This document shows positions 17,653 through 26,318 of a stretch of 64,000 nucleotides of DNA, piece after piece. The notes beneath the pieces were generated by a model. The model was given only the letters and a program-made list of their open reading frames with translations, did not search any database and was not told the origin of the DNA. The stretch is from the NCBI GenBank assembly GCA_016191845.1, contig JACPVF010000007.1, positions 310,001 to 374,000 of the forward strand, in the 5' to 3' direction. The position numbers and the translations under genes are program-made. Source of the DNA: Chloroflexota bacterium (GTDB taxonomy: Bacteria > Chloroflexota > Anaerolineae > Anaerolineales > Villigracilaceae). Position 1 is the first letter of the stretch. Each line of letters opens with the position of its first letter.

Positions 17653-18882
17653 ATGCCCAATTATTCCCGCCGAAACTTTTTGCAGGGCTGCTCCTACGCC
17701 ATCGCTTCGATGGCAGGCGCGCGCTTGAGCAACCTGGCTTTCTCCGCGCAGAACAACACCGACACACTGGTGGTCGTCTTTCTGCGCGGCGCCTGGGACT
17801 CGTTGAACGTCGTTCCGCCCATTGACGGCGACGACCGCGGCCTGTACGAGAAGGCGCGCCCCAGCATCAAGATCCCCGCCGACGCCTTGCTGCGCCTCGA
17901 CAATCAGTTCGGCCTGCATCCCGCACTCTCGCCGCTGTACGACCTGTATCAGCAGGGCAAGATGGCTGTGGTCCACGCCACGGGTTTGAACGTGGACACG
18001 CGCAGCCACTTCGACGCACAGGAATTCATCGAATTGGGAACCCCGGGCATCAAGAATACGTCCACAGGTTGGATTACACGTCACCTGCAATCCACCCCCA
18101 GCGGCTCGACGGGGTTGGTTCCCGCCGTATCGACCAACGGCCTGCCTACTGCACTTTTAAATTACACGCCCACGGTCAGCATGAATACCTCGTCGGATTT
18201 TTCGCAATGGGACAATGGCACGGTCGCGCAGCAAAAGGAAGCACTGCGCAAAATGTACGGAGGGAACACGCTGCTCGAACAGGTCGGCCGCCGCACCCTG
18301 GATGCACTGGATGTGGTGCAACCGCTGGTGAGTCAGGACTACGTTCCCTCGAACGGCGCATCCTACAACGATGACGATTTCGGGCGCCAACTCCAGACCG
18401 TGGCGCAGATGATCAAGCTCGAACAGGGCTTGCAGGTCGCCACCGTCGACTTTGGCGGCTGGGACACGCACGAGTACCAAAACGACGGCGCGGGCGGCTA
18501 CATGGCCGGCCTGCTTTCCTCGCTCGGCAGTGGACTGGCCAACTTCTATCAAGACCTCGACTCGGGCTACACCAACCATCTCTCGGTGATGGTGATCAGC
18601 GAGTTCGGGCGGCGGCTGGTACAGAACGAATCCAACGGCACCGACCACGGTCACGGCTCGGTGATGCTCACGCTGGGAGGCGGCGTCAATGGTGGACAGG
18701 TCTTCGGCCAATGGCCCGGACTGAGCAACGAGCAACTGTACGACCACGCCGACCTGGCCGTCACCACCGACTTCCGCCAGGTGCTGGGCGAGCTGCTCAC
18801 GTCCCGCCTGGGCAACCCCAACCTGGAGACCGTCTTCCCAGGCTTCAGTGGGTACAACCCTTTGGGTGTCTTCCATGGGTAA
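17653..18882 (+). CDS. DUF1501 protein with twin-arginine start
   Basis: A 409-residue protein beginning MPNYSRRNFLQGCSYAIASM, with a twin-arginine motif SRRNFLQG and a hydrophobic segment. The DUF1501 domain shows DTLVVVFLRGAWDSLNVVPP, LHPALSPLYDLYQQGKMAVV, NVDTRSHFDAQEFIELG, TVDFGGWDTHEYQNDG and SEFGRRLVQNESNGTDHGHG. The fold belongs to the alkaline-phosphatase-like superfamily, and the conserved Asp/His residues are kept. ATG 17653 follows AAGGA by 8 bases. The DUF1800 gene precedes it, so both probably act together outside the membrane. The substrate is unknown. Confidence 0.85.
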   Translation: MPNYSRRNFLQGCSYAIASMAGARLSNLAFSAQNNTDTLVVVFLRGAWDSLNVVPPIDGDDRGLYEKARPSIKIPADALLRLDNQFGLHPALSPLYDLYQQGKMAVVHATGLNVDTRSHFDAQEFIELGTPGIKNTSTGWITRHLQSTPSGSTGLVPAVSTNGLPTALLNYTPTVSMNTSSDFSQWDNGTVAQQKEALRKMYGGNTLLEQVGRRTLDALDVVQPLVSQDYVPSNGASYNDDDFGRQLQTVAQMIKLEQGLQVATVDFGGWDTHEYQNDGAGGYMAGLLSSLGSGLANFYQDLDSGYTNHLSVMVISEFGRRLVQNESNGTDHGHGSVMLTLGGGVNGGQVFGQWPGLSNEQLYDHADLAVTTDFRQVLGELLTSRLGNPNLETVFPGFSGYNPLGVFHG

Positions 18883-18957
18883 GACCAAAGTACACGTTGA
18901 CTTTTTGACTTGAAGCCTTTACACTACATCAAAATTGGTCGTTTTTCGGAGGAGTTT

Positions 18958-19533
18958 ATGGCGTTTCAATTTGTAATGCGTTCAGGCCCCACGCCGGGGG
19001 CTGTCTATCCTCTCGAAGGGGATCAGCTTACCATCGGGCGCGATTCGACCAACGGAGTGGCCATCAATGACCCCGAGGTCTCCCGCCGTCACGCCCGCCT
19101 GACCTTCCAGGGCGGCAAGTACGTGCTCGAAGACTTGGGATCCACCAACGGGAGCTTCGTCAACGGCCAGCGATTAAGCGGACCGCACGTCCTCAAGGCG
19201 GGCGACGTGGTTGCCCTTGGCGAGCAGATCGTCCTAATGTACGATGCCGCCAACATCGACCCGGGCGCCACCATCGCTTCACCGCGCAACGCAGTGCGCA
19301 TGCCGCCCGTGGCTTCTCCCGCCCCGGCCCCTGTGGCGCCACCCCCGCCTGTGCAGAACTATGCGGGACAGGTCCCCGGGGCCTACACCCCACCGGCCAA
19401 GAAGAACAATCTGCTGCCCATCTTCATCATCGTGGGTGTGTTGTTCTTCATTTGTCTGTGCGTCGCGGCGCTCTTCTATATCGACGCGAACTATCTATGG
19501 TGCACGTTCTTCCCCTTCATCAACGGCTGCTAA
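18958..19533 (+). CDS. FHA-domain membrane-anchored protein
   Basis: The 191-residue protein has an N-terminal FHA domain (about 1-95) that binds phosphothreonine. It shows LTIGRDSTNGVAINDPEVSR, RRHARLTF and LEDLGSTNGSFVNGQRL. A Pro/Ala linker (about 110-150) leads to one transmembrane helix (LLPIFIIVGVLFFICLCVAA) and a short tail. The FHA domain probably faces the cytoplasm and recruits a phosphorylated partner, but no Ser/Thr kinase gene is present in the window. ATG 18958 follows GGAGGAG by 4 bases. The transcript ends at the hairpin 19550-19580. Confidence 0.8.
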   Translation: MAFQFVMRSGPTPGAVYPLEGDQLTIGRDSTNGVAINDPEVSRRHARLTFQGGKYVLEDLGSTNGSFVNGQRLSGPHVLKAGDVVALGEQIVLMYDAANIDPGATIASPRNAVRMPPVASPAPAPVAPPPPVQNYAGQVPGAYTPPAKKNNLLPIFIIVGVLFFICLCVAALFYIDANYLWCTFFPFINGC

Positions 19534-19549
19534 TTCCACCTGCCCCATC

Positions 19550-19580
19550 GCCCTCGCGAGCCCATCGCGAGGGCTTTTCT
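19550..19580 (+). terminator. intrinsic terminator after the FHA gene
   Basis: GCCCTCGCGA (19550-19559) pairs with TCGCGAGGGC (19565-19574) with a 5-base loop, followed by TTTTCTTTT. Confidence 0.85.
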
Positions 19581-19650
19581 TTTGGCGGAATCCGCCCGCT
19601 TCGTTGTAAAATGGGACAGCATTGACTACAATGGATGAAGAGCAGACATC

Positions 19651-20865
19651 ATGACCGTTGAGCGTCCCGAACACATCTCGCCCAAATGGGGATCCACCAC
19701 CAAGCTTGTGGTGGCGTTGACCTTTGTGGCCATCGTGGCTGCCTTATTGGTCAAGTTCCAGTTCATCCTCAGCCCGCTGGTGCTGGCGCTGCTGCTGGCT
19801 TATCTCATCCAGCCGGTAGCCAACCTGCTGCACCGCACACGCCTCGCATGGGGACTTTCGGTCAGTCTCATCTACCTGCTGATTCTGGTCCTGCTGCTCG
19901 GCCTGCTGACCGTCAGCGGTGTGGGATTGGTCCAACAAGTGCAGAGCGTGGTCACCATCGCGCAAGACGGCCTCACCCGTCTGCCCGCCCTGATCGCGGA
20001 AGCCTCGGGCAAGGTCTACAATTTTGGGCCCTTCCAGTTCGACTTCAGCCACCTCGACCTGAACCAGGTCAGCAGCCAGGTGTTGGGCATGATTCAGCCG
20101 CTGCTCAGCCGTACCGGGTCCCTGCTGGGTACGCTGGCAGGCGGCGCGGCCAACTTCCTCGGCTGGACCTTCTTCGTCCTGTTGGTGTCCTACTTCTCCC
20201 TGCTCGAAAGCGGTGGTTTGCGCGAACGCATCCTCAGCCTCGAGGTCCCGGTCTACGGCGATGACCTTGCGCGCCTGAGCCGCGAACTGGGCCGCATCTG
20301 GAACGCCTTCCTGCGCGGACAGATCATCATCTTTTTCCTGACCGTCATTGTATATACAATCGTGCTCACCACTCTGGGCGTGAGTTATGCCATTGGGTTG
20401 GCCCTGCTGGCCGGGCTGGCGCGCTTCGTGCCCTACGTGGGTCCCGCCCTCAACTGGCTGACCCTGTCGCTGGTGGCCTACTTCCAGGTCTACAAGCTCT
20501 TCGGCATAGAGCCGCTCTACTACACTCTGCTGGTGTTGGGTCTGGCCCTCTTTATCGATCAGATCTTCGATAACTTCATTTCCCCGCGCATCATGTCGAA
20601 CGCGCTCAAAGTCCACCCCGCCGCGGTGTTGGTGGCCGCCATCATCGCCGCCAACCTGTTTGGCATTCTGGGCGTGGTGGTGGCGGCGCCCATCCTCGCC
20701 ACGGTGACGCTCTTCTGGAACTATATCCTGCGCAAGATGCTCGACCTCGACCCGTGGCCCGACCCCGAACCTCATCAGCCGCCCCCGCCGCCCGGTGGGC
20801 GGACCCTCGTCCAACTGCGCCGCTTCTGGCGGACCCTGCGCCTGCCCCGCGCCCCCAAGGCTTGA
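19651..20865 (+). CDS. AI-2E-family (TqsA/PerM-like) membrane transporter
   Basis: A 404-residue polytopic membrane protein. N-terminal helices include LVVALTFVAIVAALLV and FILSPLVLALLLAYLI, followed by QPVANLLHR. The family core is in the second half: FFLTVIVYTIVLTTLG, AIGLALLAGLARFVPYVGPA, IDQIFDNFISPRIMSNALKV and HPAAVLVAAIIAANLFGILG. About eight membrane helices are expected, and the C-terminal tail is Pro-rich and cytoplasmic. Members export small molecules or ions (for example Na+/H+ exchange), and AI-2 transport should not be assumed. It stands alone. Confidence 0.85.
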   Translation: MTVERPEHISPKWGSTTKLVVALTFVAIVAALLVKFQFILSPLVLALLLAYLIQPVANLLHRTRLAWGLSVSLIYLLILVLLLGLLTVSGVGLVQQVQSVVTIAQDGLTRLPALIAEASGKVYNFGPFQFDFSHLDLNQVSSQVLGMIQPLLSRTGSLLGTLAGGAANFLGWTFFVLLVSYFSLLESGGLRERILSLEVPVYGDDLARLSRELGRIWNAFLRGQIIIFFLTVIVYTIVLTTLGVSYAIGLALLAGLARFVPYVGPALNWLTLSLVAYFQVYKLFGIEPLYYTLLVLGLALFIDQIFDNFISPRIMSNALKVHPAAVLVAAIIAANLFGILGVVVAAPILATVTLFWNYILRKMLDLDPWPDPEPHQPPPPPGGRTLVQLRRFWRTLRLPRAPKA

Positions 20866-20912
20866 CCAGCCCTTCAGGCTGTTTCTGCAAAATTCAACCA
20901 AGGAGAACCCCC

Positions 20913-21092
20913 ATGTCCAACCATGACGAACCCAAGACCGAGACCCTGGCCGAGACCGAGAACTACCTGGCCTGGAAGGCCGAAGAGCCCGATGGCGAGA
21001 CCACCTATCACATCGAACTGAACAATGTCACGGTCCATTTCTTCGAAGAGGAATGGCAGGAATTCCTGCAACTCGCCAAACTGCTCAAGTAA
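20913..21092 (+). CDS. 59-residue acidic protein of unknown function
   Basis: A short, Glu-rich soluble protein. The central part TTYHIELNNVTVHFFEEEW looks like two beta strands and the end (QEFLQLAKLLK) an amphipathic helix. No family is recognised. AAGGAGAACCCCC ATG is a good ribosome site. The gene lies between the AI-2E-type permease and the P1 peptidase, and a perfect 14-bp hairpin follows it. Confidence 0.65.
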   Translation: MSNHDEPKTETLAETENYLAWKAEEPDGETTYHIELNNVTVHFFEEEWQEFLQLAKLLK

Positions 21093-21106
21093 CCGAACAC
21101 CAGATG

Positions 21107-21137
21107 ATCTTGCGAAGGCTGATAGCCTTCGCAAGAT
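21107..21137. terminator. perfect 14-bp hairpin after the 59-residue gene
   Basis: ATCTTGCGAAGGCT (21107-21120) pairs with 21124-21137 around GAT. There is no T run after it on the plus strand, so it may be an RNA end-stabilising hairpin rather than an intrinsic terminator. Confidence 0.5.
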
Positions 21138-21149
21138 TACATACATCCC

Positions 21150-22157
21150 ATGAAATTGAACGATACCATCACTGACGTGCCCGGCCTCGAGGTCGGGCAC
21201 GCGCAGGACAACGAAGCGCTGACCGGTTGCACGGTCATCCTGTGTCGCAAAGGGGCCGTCGGCGGCGTGGACGTGCGCGGCAGCGCGCCCGGCACGCGCG
21301 AGACCGACCTGCTCAACCCGCTCAACCTGGTGGAAAAGGTCCACGCGGTGATGCTGGCGGGCGGCTCGGCCTACGGTCTGGATGCGGCAGGCGGCGTGAT
21401 GCGCTACCTCGAAGAACACAAGATCGGTTTCAACACCGGCGCGGGACTGGTGCCCATCGTCCCCGCGGCCATCCTGTTCGACCTGGGTATCGGCCGCGGT
21501 GACGTACGTCCCGATGCGGCCATGGGCTACAAGGCCTGCGAAGCTGCGTCCACGGAGAAGGTGACCGAGGGCAACGTGGGCGCGGGAACAGGCGCAAGCG
21601 TAGGCAAGCTCTTCGGGGCAAAGCAGGCCATGAAGTCCGGGCTGGGCAGCGCCAGCATCGCCATCGGCGGCGGGATCGTGGTCGGGGCCATTGTTGCGGT
21701 CAATGCCTTCGGCGACATCCTCGATCCGAAGAACGGAGAGATCGTGGCGGGCTTGCGCTCAGCGGAGGTCGGCCCCTTCCACATCGGCGCAAAGGGTTAT
21801 TTCGCCGACACGCAGGAAATGATGAAGTCGATGCTCGGGCGCAACGTGCTGGGCTTTGCCACCAAGGCCAATACCGTGCTGGCGACGGTCGCCATCAACG
21901 CAGACCTGACCAAGGCTGAGGCCAACAAGATGGCGCAGATGGCCCACGATGGCCTGGCACGCACCATCCGCCCTGCTCACACCATGCTCGACGGTGACAC
22001 AATTTTTGCACTAGCTACAGGCGGCCACAAAGTGGATGTGACCACGGCGGGCGCATTTGCGGCGGAGGCATTGAGCATCGCCGTGCTGCGTGCGGTGCGC
22101 GCGGCCGCGCCCGCGGGTGGACTGCCCGGCTTGAAGACCGACGGGGCAACCGCTTGA
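21150..22157 (+). CDS. P1-family (DmpA/S58-like) N-terminal-nucleophile peptidase
   Basis: The 335-residue protein matches P1 family aminopeptidases (DmpA-like), which self-cleave to alpha and beta chains. Visible are ITDVPGLEVGHAQD, LLNPLNLVEKVHAVMLAGGS, AYGLDAAGGVMRYLEE, EGNVGAGTGASVGKLFGAK and IAIGGGIVVGAIVAVNAFGD. The second half ends with TMLDGDTIFALATGGHKVD. The self-cleavage site was not assigned. Family members release N-terminal D- or L-residues from peptides, and the natural substrate is unknown. Its TGA overlaps the TTG start of the following membrane protein. Confidence 0.85.
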   Translation: MKLNDTITDVPGLEVGHAQDNEALTGCTVILCRKGAVGGVDVRGSAPGTRETDLLNPLNLVEKVHAVMLAGGSAYGLDAAGGVMRYLEEHKIGFNTGAGLVPIVPAAILFDLGIGRGDVRPDAAMGYKACEAASTEKVTEGNVGAGTGASVGKLFGAKQAMKSGLGSASIAIGGGIVVGAIVAVNAFGDILDPKNGEIVAGLRSAEVGPFHIGAKGYFADTQEMMKSMLGRNVLGFATKANTVLATVAINADLTKAEANKMAQMAHDGLARTIRPAHTMLDGDTIFALATGGHKVDVTTAGAFAAEALSIAVLRAVRAAAPAGGLPGLKTDGATA

Positions 22158-23824
22158 GTCTTTCGCAAAAAATTTCCCTTCCGAAATTCAGCGTGGCCTG
22201 GCTGCTCAGCAGCCTGGTCACGTATTTTGTGTTGGGCTTTCTGAAAAACTTCCATGCCGACTGGGCGCTGATCCTGTGGGGCATTCTCTTCCAAACCACC
22301 AGCGTCGGCTTGAGCTATTATCTGATCCGCGAAACAAGATTCAACCTCCGCGAACACGGGCTGACAAGCGCTGTAACATTGGCCGCGTTTTTGTTCGCGG
22401 GAGGCGTAGTTTGGATGCTGAACCAGTTCCCGAACTGGTACGACATCCACTTCTTTTTGCTGCCTGTCTCGGCCTGGTTCGTCGCGTTGATCCTGCTCTC
22501 GGCAGGCTGGATGTTCGCCGCATTGACGTGGGCCCATCCGCGCGAGGAAGGGTTCCTCTCCAGCCGATTCTTCGTCACCCTGCGCAACAACCTGCCTGGA
22601 CTTCTGCTTGCTCTGGCGTTCTTCATCGTCTACTTCTCCCTGGCCGTGACCTACAGCATCGTGCTGCGCGACCCCACCCAGAACTTCGACGATAACTTCT
22701 ACGACGCCGACCCCACCAGTTGGATGAACCGTTTCGTCGCGCCCGTCGATCAGTTGATCGACATGCGACCCGTGCATCCGTTCGCCTTTCTGATCTTCCG
22801 CCCGTTGACCTGGCTGCTGGGCCTGCTGCTCAATGGGAATCATTTCTATGCGGCGCTGCTCCTCAATGCAGGCGCGGGCGCACTGTGCGTCTTCCTCGCG
22901 TGGACCCTGGTCCGCCGCTGGACGAATTCGACCTATGCCGCGTTGTTCGCGTCCCTGCTGGGTGTCAGTGCTGCGCATCTCGTCTTCAGTACGTTCCTCG
23001 AAACTTACATCTTCTCCGCCGCCACGCTGACGGCTTTCCTGTTGGCCTTGCAACACGAAGAGAAACCACTCAAGGCGCTGGTTCCGCTCGGCCTGCTGAC
23101 CTTCGGCATCACCATCACGAATTTTATCCAAACCGGCATCCTTTTTCTTTTTTCGGAATTTAAACTCCCAAAACTCATCAAGTACGGGCTGATCGTGGTC
23201 GCCCTGGCCTTTCCGCTGGCCTGGCTGCAACATACACTTTATCCCACCAGTCAACCCTTTTATGACCTCGCCGTCATGCGCGCGGAAAATCGCTACTCGG
23301 CCAACGTCAACACCCCCGAGCGCGTCTACGAACGCGCCTACGTAATGGGACGCACGGTCACGCTCTACAGCGTCATCGGCCCGCGCCCGCTGGCGTTGAC
23401 GGAGGAAGTCGGCTGTCACTTCCCATGCTTCAAGACCTACAAGCCGAGGTATGGCCCCGATTTGATCACCTCCTATGCAGGCTTTGGCAGCTGGCTGACG
23501 CGCGCCTGGTTCGTCATTTTGATCCTCGCCTTTGGCCTCTTCATGTGGCGGTTGATCCAGTCACCCAAGGCCTCCCTGCTGGAACTCGGGCTGCTGCTAT
23601 GCATCCTGTTCAACTTCGTCATGCACGTGGCCTACGGTGACGACCCGATGCTCTACTCCCCCGACTGGACGTACGCTCTTGTCTTCTTCGTGGCCCTGGC
23701 CTTTCGGCCTCTCGCCAACAAAAAGTGGTTCCAGGCCGCGGGCCTGATCTTCCTCTCTGCGCTGATGGTCAACAACTGGACCTTCCTGCGCGCCATGCTC
23801 GCAGCGGTTGCGCCGTACTTGTAA
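22154..23824 (+). CDS. GT-C-like polytopic membrane protein, copy 1
   Basis: A 556-residue protein with about 11-12 hydrophobic helices. It starts with TTG at 22154, overlapping the previous stop. The large loop after the fifth helix holds DPTQNFDDNFYDADPTSWMN, with several Asp residues placed as in GT-C glycosyltransferases. It continues DMRPVHPFAFLIFRPLTWLL, FLETYIFSAATLTAFLLAL and TFGITITNFIQTG. The same string of motifs is shared with the next gene, showing tandem duplication. The donor is probably a polyprenyl-phosphate sugar, as for all GT-C enzymes, but acceptor and sugar are unknown. No close named family is recognised. Confidence 0.6.
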   Translation: MSLSQKISLPKFSVAWLLSSLVTYFVLGFLKNFHADWALILWGILFQTTSVGLSYYLIRETRFNLREHGLTSAVTLAAFLFAGGVVWMLNQFPNWYDIHFFLLPVSAWFVALILLSAGWMFAALTWAHPREEGFLSSRFFVTLRNNLPGLLLALAFFIVYFSLAVTYSIVLRDPTQNFDDNFYDADPTSWMNRFVAPVDQLIDMRPVHPFAFLIFRPLTWLLGLLLNGNHFYAALLLNAGAGALCVFLAWTLVRRWTNSTYAALFASLLGVSAAHLVFSTFLETYIFSAATLTAFLLALQHEEKPLKALVPLGLLTFGITITNFIQTGILFLFSEFKLPKLIKYGLIVVALAFPLAWLQHTLYPTSQPFYDLAVMRAENRYSANVNTPERVYERAYVMGRTVTLYSVIGPRPLALTEEVGCHFPCFKTYKPRYGPDLITSYAGFGSWLTRAWFVILILAFGLFMWRLIQSPKASLLELGLLLCILFNFVMHVAYGDDPMLYSPDWTYALVFFVALAFRPLANKKWFQAAGLIFLSALMVNNWTFLRAMLAAVAPYL

Positions 23825-23833
23825 AGGATTCTC

Positions 23834-25837
23834 ATGCGCTGGCTGACCAGTCTCTTCCTTTCCATTGGTCTCTCGATCTCCGTCGCTGCTCACGCCTTCG
23901 GCCTGCTAGACCGTCCGCTCAGCGAGCAGGCCCTGCTCGTCACGGTTGCCGCCATCGGCTTCGGCGTGTTGACCTTTCAGGTCTATCCGTTTTTTGAGAG
24001 GCATTTTCAATCCTCACAATATAAGAACATCCTGCTGACCCAGGCGCTATTTGCCGGGATTGCGGCCGCCATTCTTCTGCCTGCGCCCGCACCCGTTGTT
24101 CATCTCGTGGACGGTTTCGCCTGTTTCGGCCTCAGCCTTGCCCTGATTGCCCCGTTCGCTTCCGGGTATGACCAACAAAAAAATTCCCGGGCGTTGTTGA
24201 GCGTCCTCCTCGCCGGGCCTTTTGCTTATGTCAGCACTGGATTGATCAGCCATTTCTATCCCAGCTACTTGACTCTGCCTCTGTCGATCCTTTGCCTGCT
24301 CCTCACAGGATCGACTTTCTACGTCATCTTAAGCTATGTCCAAGAGCAGCCTGCCCCGTGGACCCTGAACCTGGTCCCCGTGATTCTGGCGTTTCTCTTC
24401 GCCCTGGCCTGGATTATGCTGGCATTGGGCTATCCCAACATATTTGACTACACACGCTTTACATTGACGCCTGCTTTTTCCGCGCTCTTTGTCGCAGCCT
24501 GGGTCCTCTCCCCCGCCTGGCTGGCCTGGACAGTGAAGACCTTCGACGAGCGTGGCTGGTCCGCGCGCCTGCAAGCAACTCGTGTCGCGATCTTTGCACG
24601 CAAAAACATCTTGGGGCTTCTGCTGGCGGGCATGTTCACCCTTGGCTACACCGTGCTTAGTTTCACCTTCAACCATCCTGGCCTCGACCAGACCGAAAAC
24701 TTTCTCGCCATCGACAACTTCGCCTGGATGGGTCGTCTGGCAGACGCCAACGGCACGAATATCGAGATGCGCGCCGTGCACCCGTTCGCGTTCTTCATCT
24801 TCCGCCCCATCGTCTGGCTGCTGTCCCTGCTCTTCAACGGGGACCGCTATGCCGCCACGCTGCTGCTGGTTCCGCTCACAGGCGGACTGTGCGTCCTGCT
24901 GGCTTATCGCTTCATCAAGCGCTGGTCAGGCTCGGAGACGTACGCGCTGGTGTCCGCCTCCCTGCTGGGAGCCAGCGCTACGCACGTGGTCTTCGGTTCC
25001 TTCGTCGAGTCGTATATTTTCTCGGCGGCGGTTCTGCTCTTGTTCTTCGTGTTGCTACTTGAAGAGAAGGCACATTTCCTGGCATTGGTCGCCGTCGGCA
25101 CGCTGACCTTTGGCATCACCATCACCAACTTCATCCAGACCTTCATCGGCTATATGGTGGCGCGCCCCAAGTTCAAGTCCATCTTCATGTTCGGGCTGCT
25201 GGCTTCGGGCCTTTCCATCACGCTGACCGTGCTGCACGCGGCGACCTTCCCCTCCGCGCTGATGTTCTTCGATCCCGCGGGGGCAGGCGTCGAATCCGAT
25301 TATGCCATCCCGCTCGTCGGCGCGCCCGCGTGGAAGATCATCGGCCGCGCCATGCTGTTGGTGCGCAACATCTTCCTGTACAACATCGTCGCACCGCAGC
25401 CTTACATCCTCACCACGGAAGTTGGCGGGACGTTTCCGCGTTTCAACTTCTTCAAGATCGCGCCGGGCAGTTACAGCTACAGTTCGTTCGATGGGCTGGG
25501 CAAAGTCCTTGTCGCTGTCTGGCTTCTCCTGCTCGTCGCGGCGGCGGTGGCTTTCGTCTGGAAGCTGGTCCGCGCCCGCAAATTCGACCTGACCGCCGCT
25601 TTCCCGCTGGTCATCCTCTTCAACTTCGCCTTGCACATGACCTATGGATTCGAGCCCTTCCTCTATGCCGCAGACTGGACCTATGCGCTGGTGCTCTTCG
25701 TCACAGCGTCGCTGTCCGATCTCGGCAAGCAACGCTGGTTTCAGATTGTTCTTTTGATTTTCATTGGATTGCTGATGATCAATCAGTGGAACTTCATCCG
25801 CGTCATGTTGGAAGCCATTTCACCATTTTTTAAATGA
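23834..25837 (+). CDS. GT-C-like polytopic membrane protein, copy 2
   Basis: This 667-residue paralogue of the preceding gene has extra N-terminal helices (about 110 residues more). Shared blocks are EMRAVHPFAFFIFRPIVWLL, FVESYIFSAAVLLLFFVLLL and TFGITITNFIQTFIG, with an equivalent Asp-rich loop (LDQTENFLAIDNFAWMG). It ends with YGFEPFLYAADWTYALVLF, matching YGDDPMLYSPDWTYALVFF of copy 1. The gap between copies is 9 bases, so they are one operon. The second catalytic-type carboxylate is Glu where copy 1 has Asp, hinting at a different specificity. A hairpin follows. Confidence 0.6.
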   Translation: MRWLTSLFLSIGLSISVAAHAFGLLDRPLSEQALLVTVAAIGFGVLTFQVYPFFERHFQSSQYKNILLTQALFAGIAAAILLPAPAPVVHLVDGFACFGLSLALIAPFASGYDQQKNSRALLSVLLAGPFAYVSTGLISHFYPSYLTLPLSILCLLLTGSTFYVILSYVQEQPAPWTLNLVPVILAFLFALAWIMLALGYPNIFDYTRFTLTPAFSALFVAAWVLSPAWLAWTVKTFDERGWSARLQATRVAIFARKNILGLLLAGMFTLGYTVLSFTFNHPGLDQTENFLAIDNFAWMGRLADANGTNIEMRAVHPFAFFIFRPIVWLLSLLFNGDRYAATLLLVPLTGGLCVLLAYRFIKRWSGSETYALVSASLLGASATHVVFGSFVESYIFSAAVLLLFFVLLLEEKAHFLALVAVGTLTFGITITNFIQTFIGYMVARPKFKSIFMFGLLASGLSITLTVLHAATFPSALMFFDPAGAGVESDYAIPLVGAPAWKIIGRAMLLVRNIFLYNIVAPQPYILTTEVGGTFPRFNFFKIAPGSYSYSSFDGLGKVLVAVWLLLLVAAAVAFVWKLVRARKFDLTAAFPLVILFNFALHMTYGFEPFLYAADWTYALVLFVTASLSDLGKQRWFQIVLLIFIGLLMINQWNFIRVMLEAISPFFK

Positions 25838-25860
25838 TTTTTTACTGTATCATAAGGAAT

Positions 25861-25893
25861 AAAAAACTCGGAAGCCAGTGGCTTCCGAGTTTT
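25861..25893. terminator. bidirectional terminator between convergent genes
   Basis: AAAACTCGGAAGCCA (25863-25877) pairs with TGGCTTCCGAGTTTT (25879-25893), one-base loop, with A/T runs on both sides. It lies between the stops of the GT-C-like gene and the convergent small membrane protein. Confidence 0.85.
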
Positions 25894-25906
25894 GCTTCCA
25901 TCGTCG

Positions 25907-26290
25907 TTACGCGTGCTTGCTCTTCAGTTCATCCTTGAAGATCAGGCTGAGCACGATGCTCACGACGCTCACGATTAGGCCGCCCAGGAAGGCGGGCCAG
26001 AACCCGTTCACTGCCAGGCCCAGGTCGAACCAGCCGCCGATCTGTCCCGTCAGCCAGAACATGAAGGTATTGATCAACAGTGTAAACAGGCCCAGGGTCA
26101 GGATGATGAGCGGGCAGGTCAGTACGGTCAGCAATGGACGCAGGAAGGCGTTGACCAGGCCGAAGATCAGCGCCAGCCAGATGATCGAGGTCCAGTTTCC
26201 GCTGAAGTCCACGCCGTGCCCATCGAGTAAGAAGATCGCCGCATACAGCGCGGCGGCATTGATGATCCAACGCAGAAAGAATTTGGTCAT
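25907..26290 (-). CDS. phage-holin-family (PF04020-type) small membrane protein
   Basis: A 127-residue protein with four membrane helices: FFLRWIINAAALYAAIFLL, IIWLALIFGLVNAFLRPLLT, PLIILTLGLFTLLINTFMFW and PAFLGGLIVSVVSIVLSLIF. The central NAFLRPLL and LPLxxLTLGLFxLLIN pattern identifies the mycobacterial-type holin family, widespread in chromosomes and not a sign of prophage. Function is unknown. ATG 26290 follows AGGAG by 5 bases. The protein 5 residues longer in the same frame has no ribosome site. Confidence 0.8.
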   Translation of the reverse strand: MTKFFLRWIINAAALYAAIFLLDGHGVDFSGNWTSIIWLALIFGLVNAFLRPLLTVLTCPLIILTLGLFTLLINTFMFWLTGQIGGWFDLGLAVNGFWPAFLGGLIVSVVSIVLSLIFKDELKSKHA

Positions 26291-26318
26291 TTGAACTCCT
26301 TTCATTCAAAATACGAAT

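Noticed and set aside
21977-23419. 480-residue minus-strand frame across the GT-C-like gene
   Set aside because: Gln/Arg/Asp-rich translation typical of an antisense frame of membrane-protein codons; the plus-strand gene is clearly coding.
25907-26290. Prophage signal from the holin-family gene
   Set aside because: This four-helix family is common in chromosomes, and no other phage gene lies nearby.
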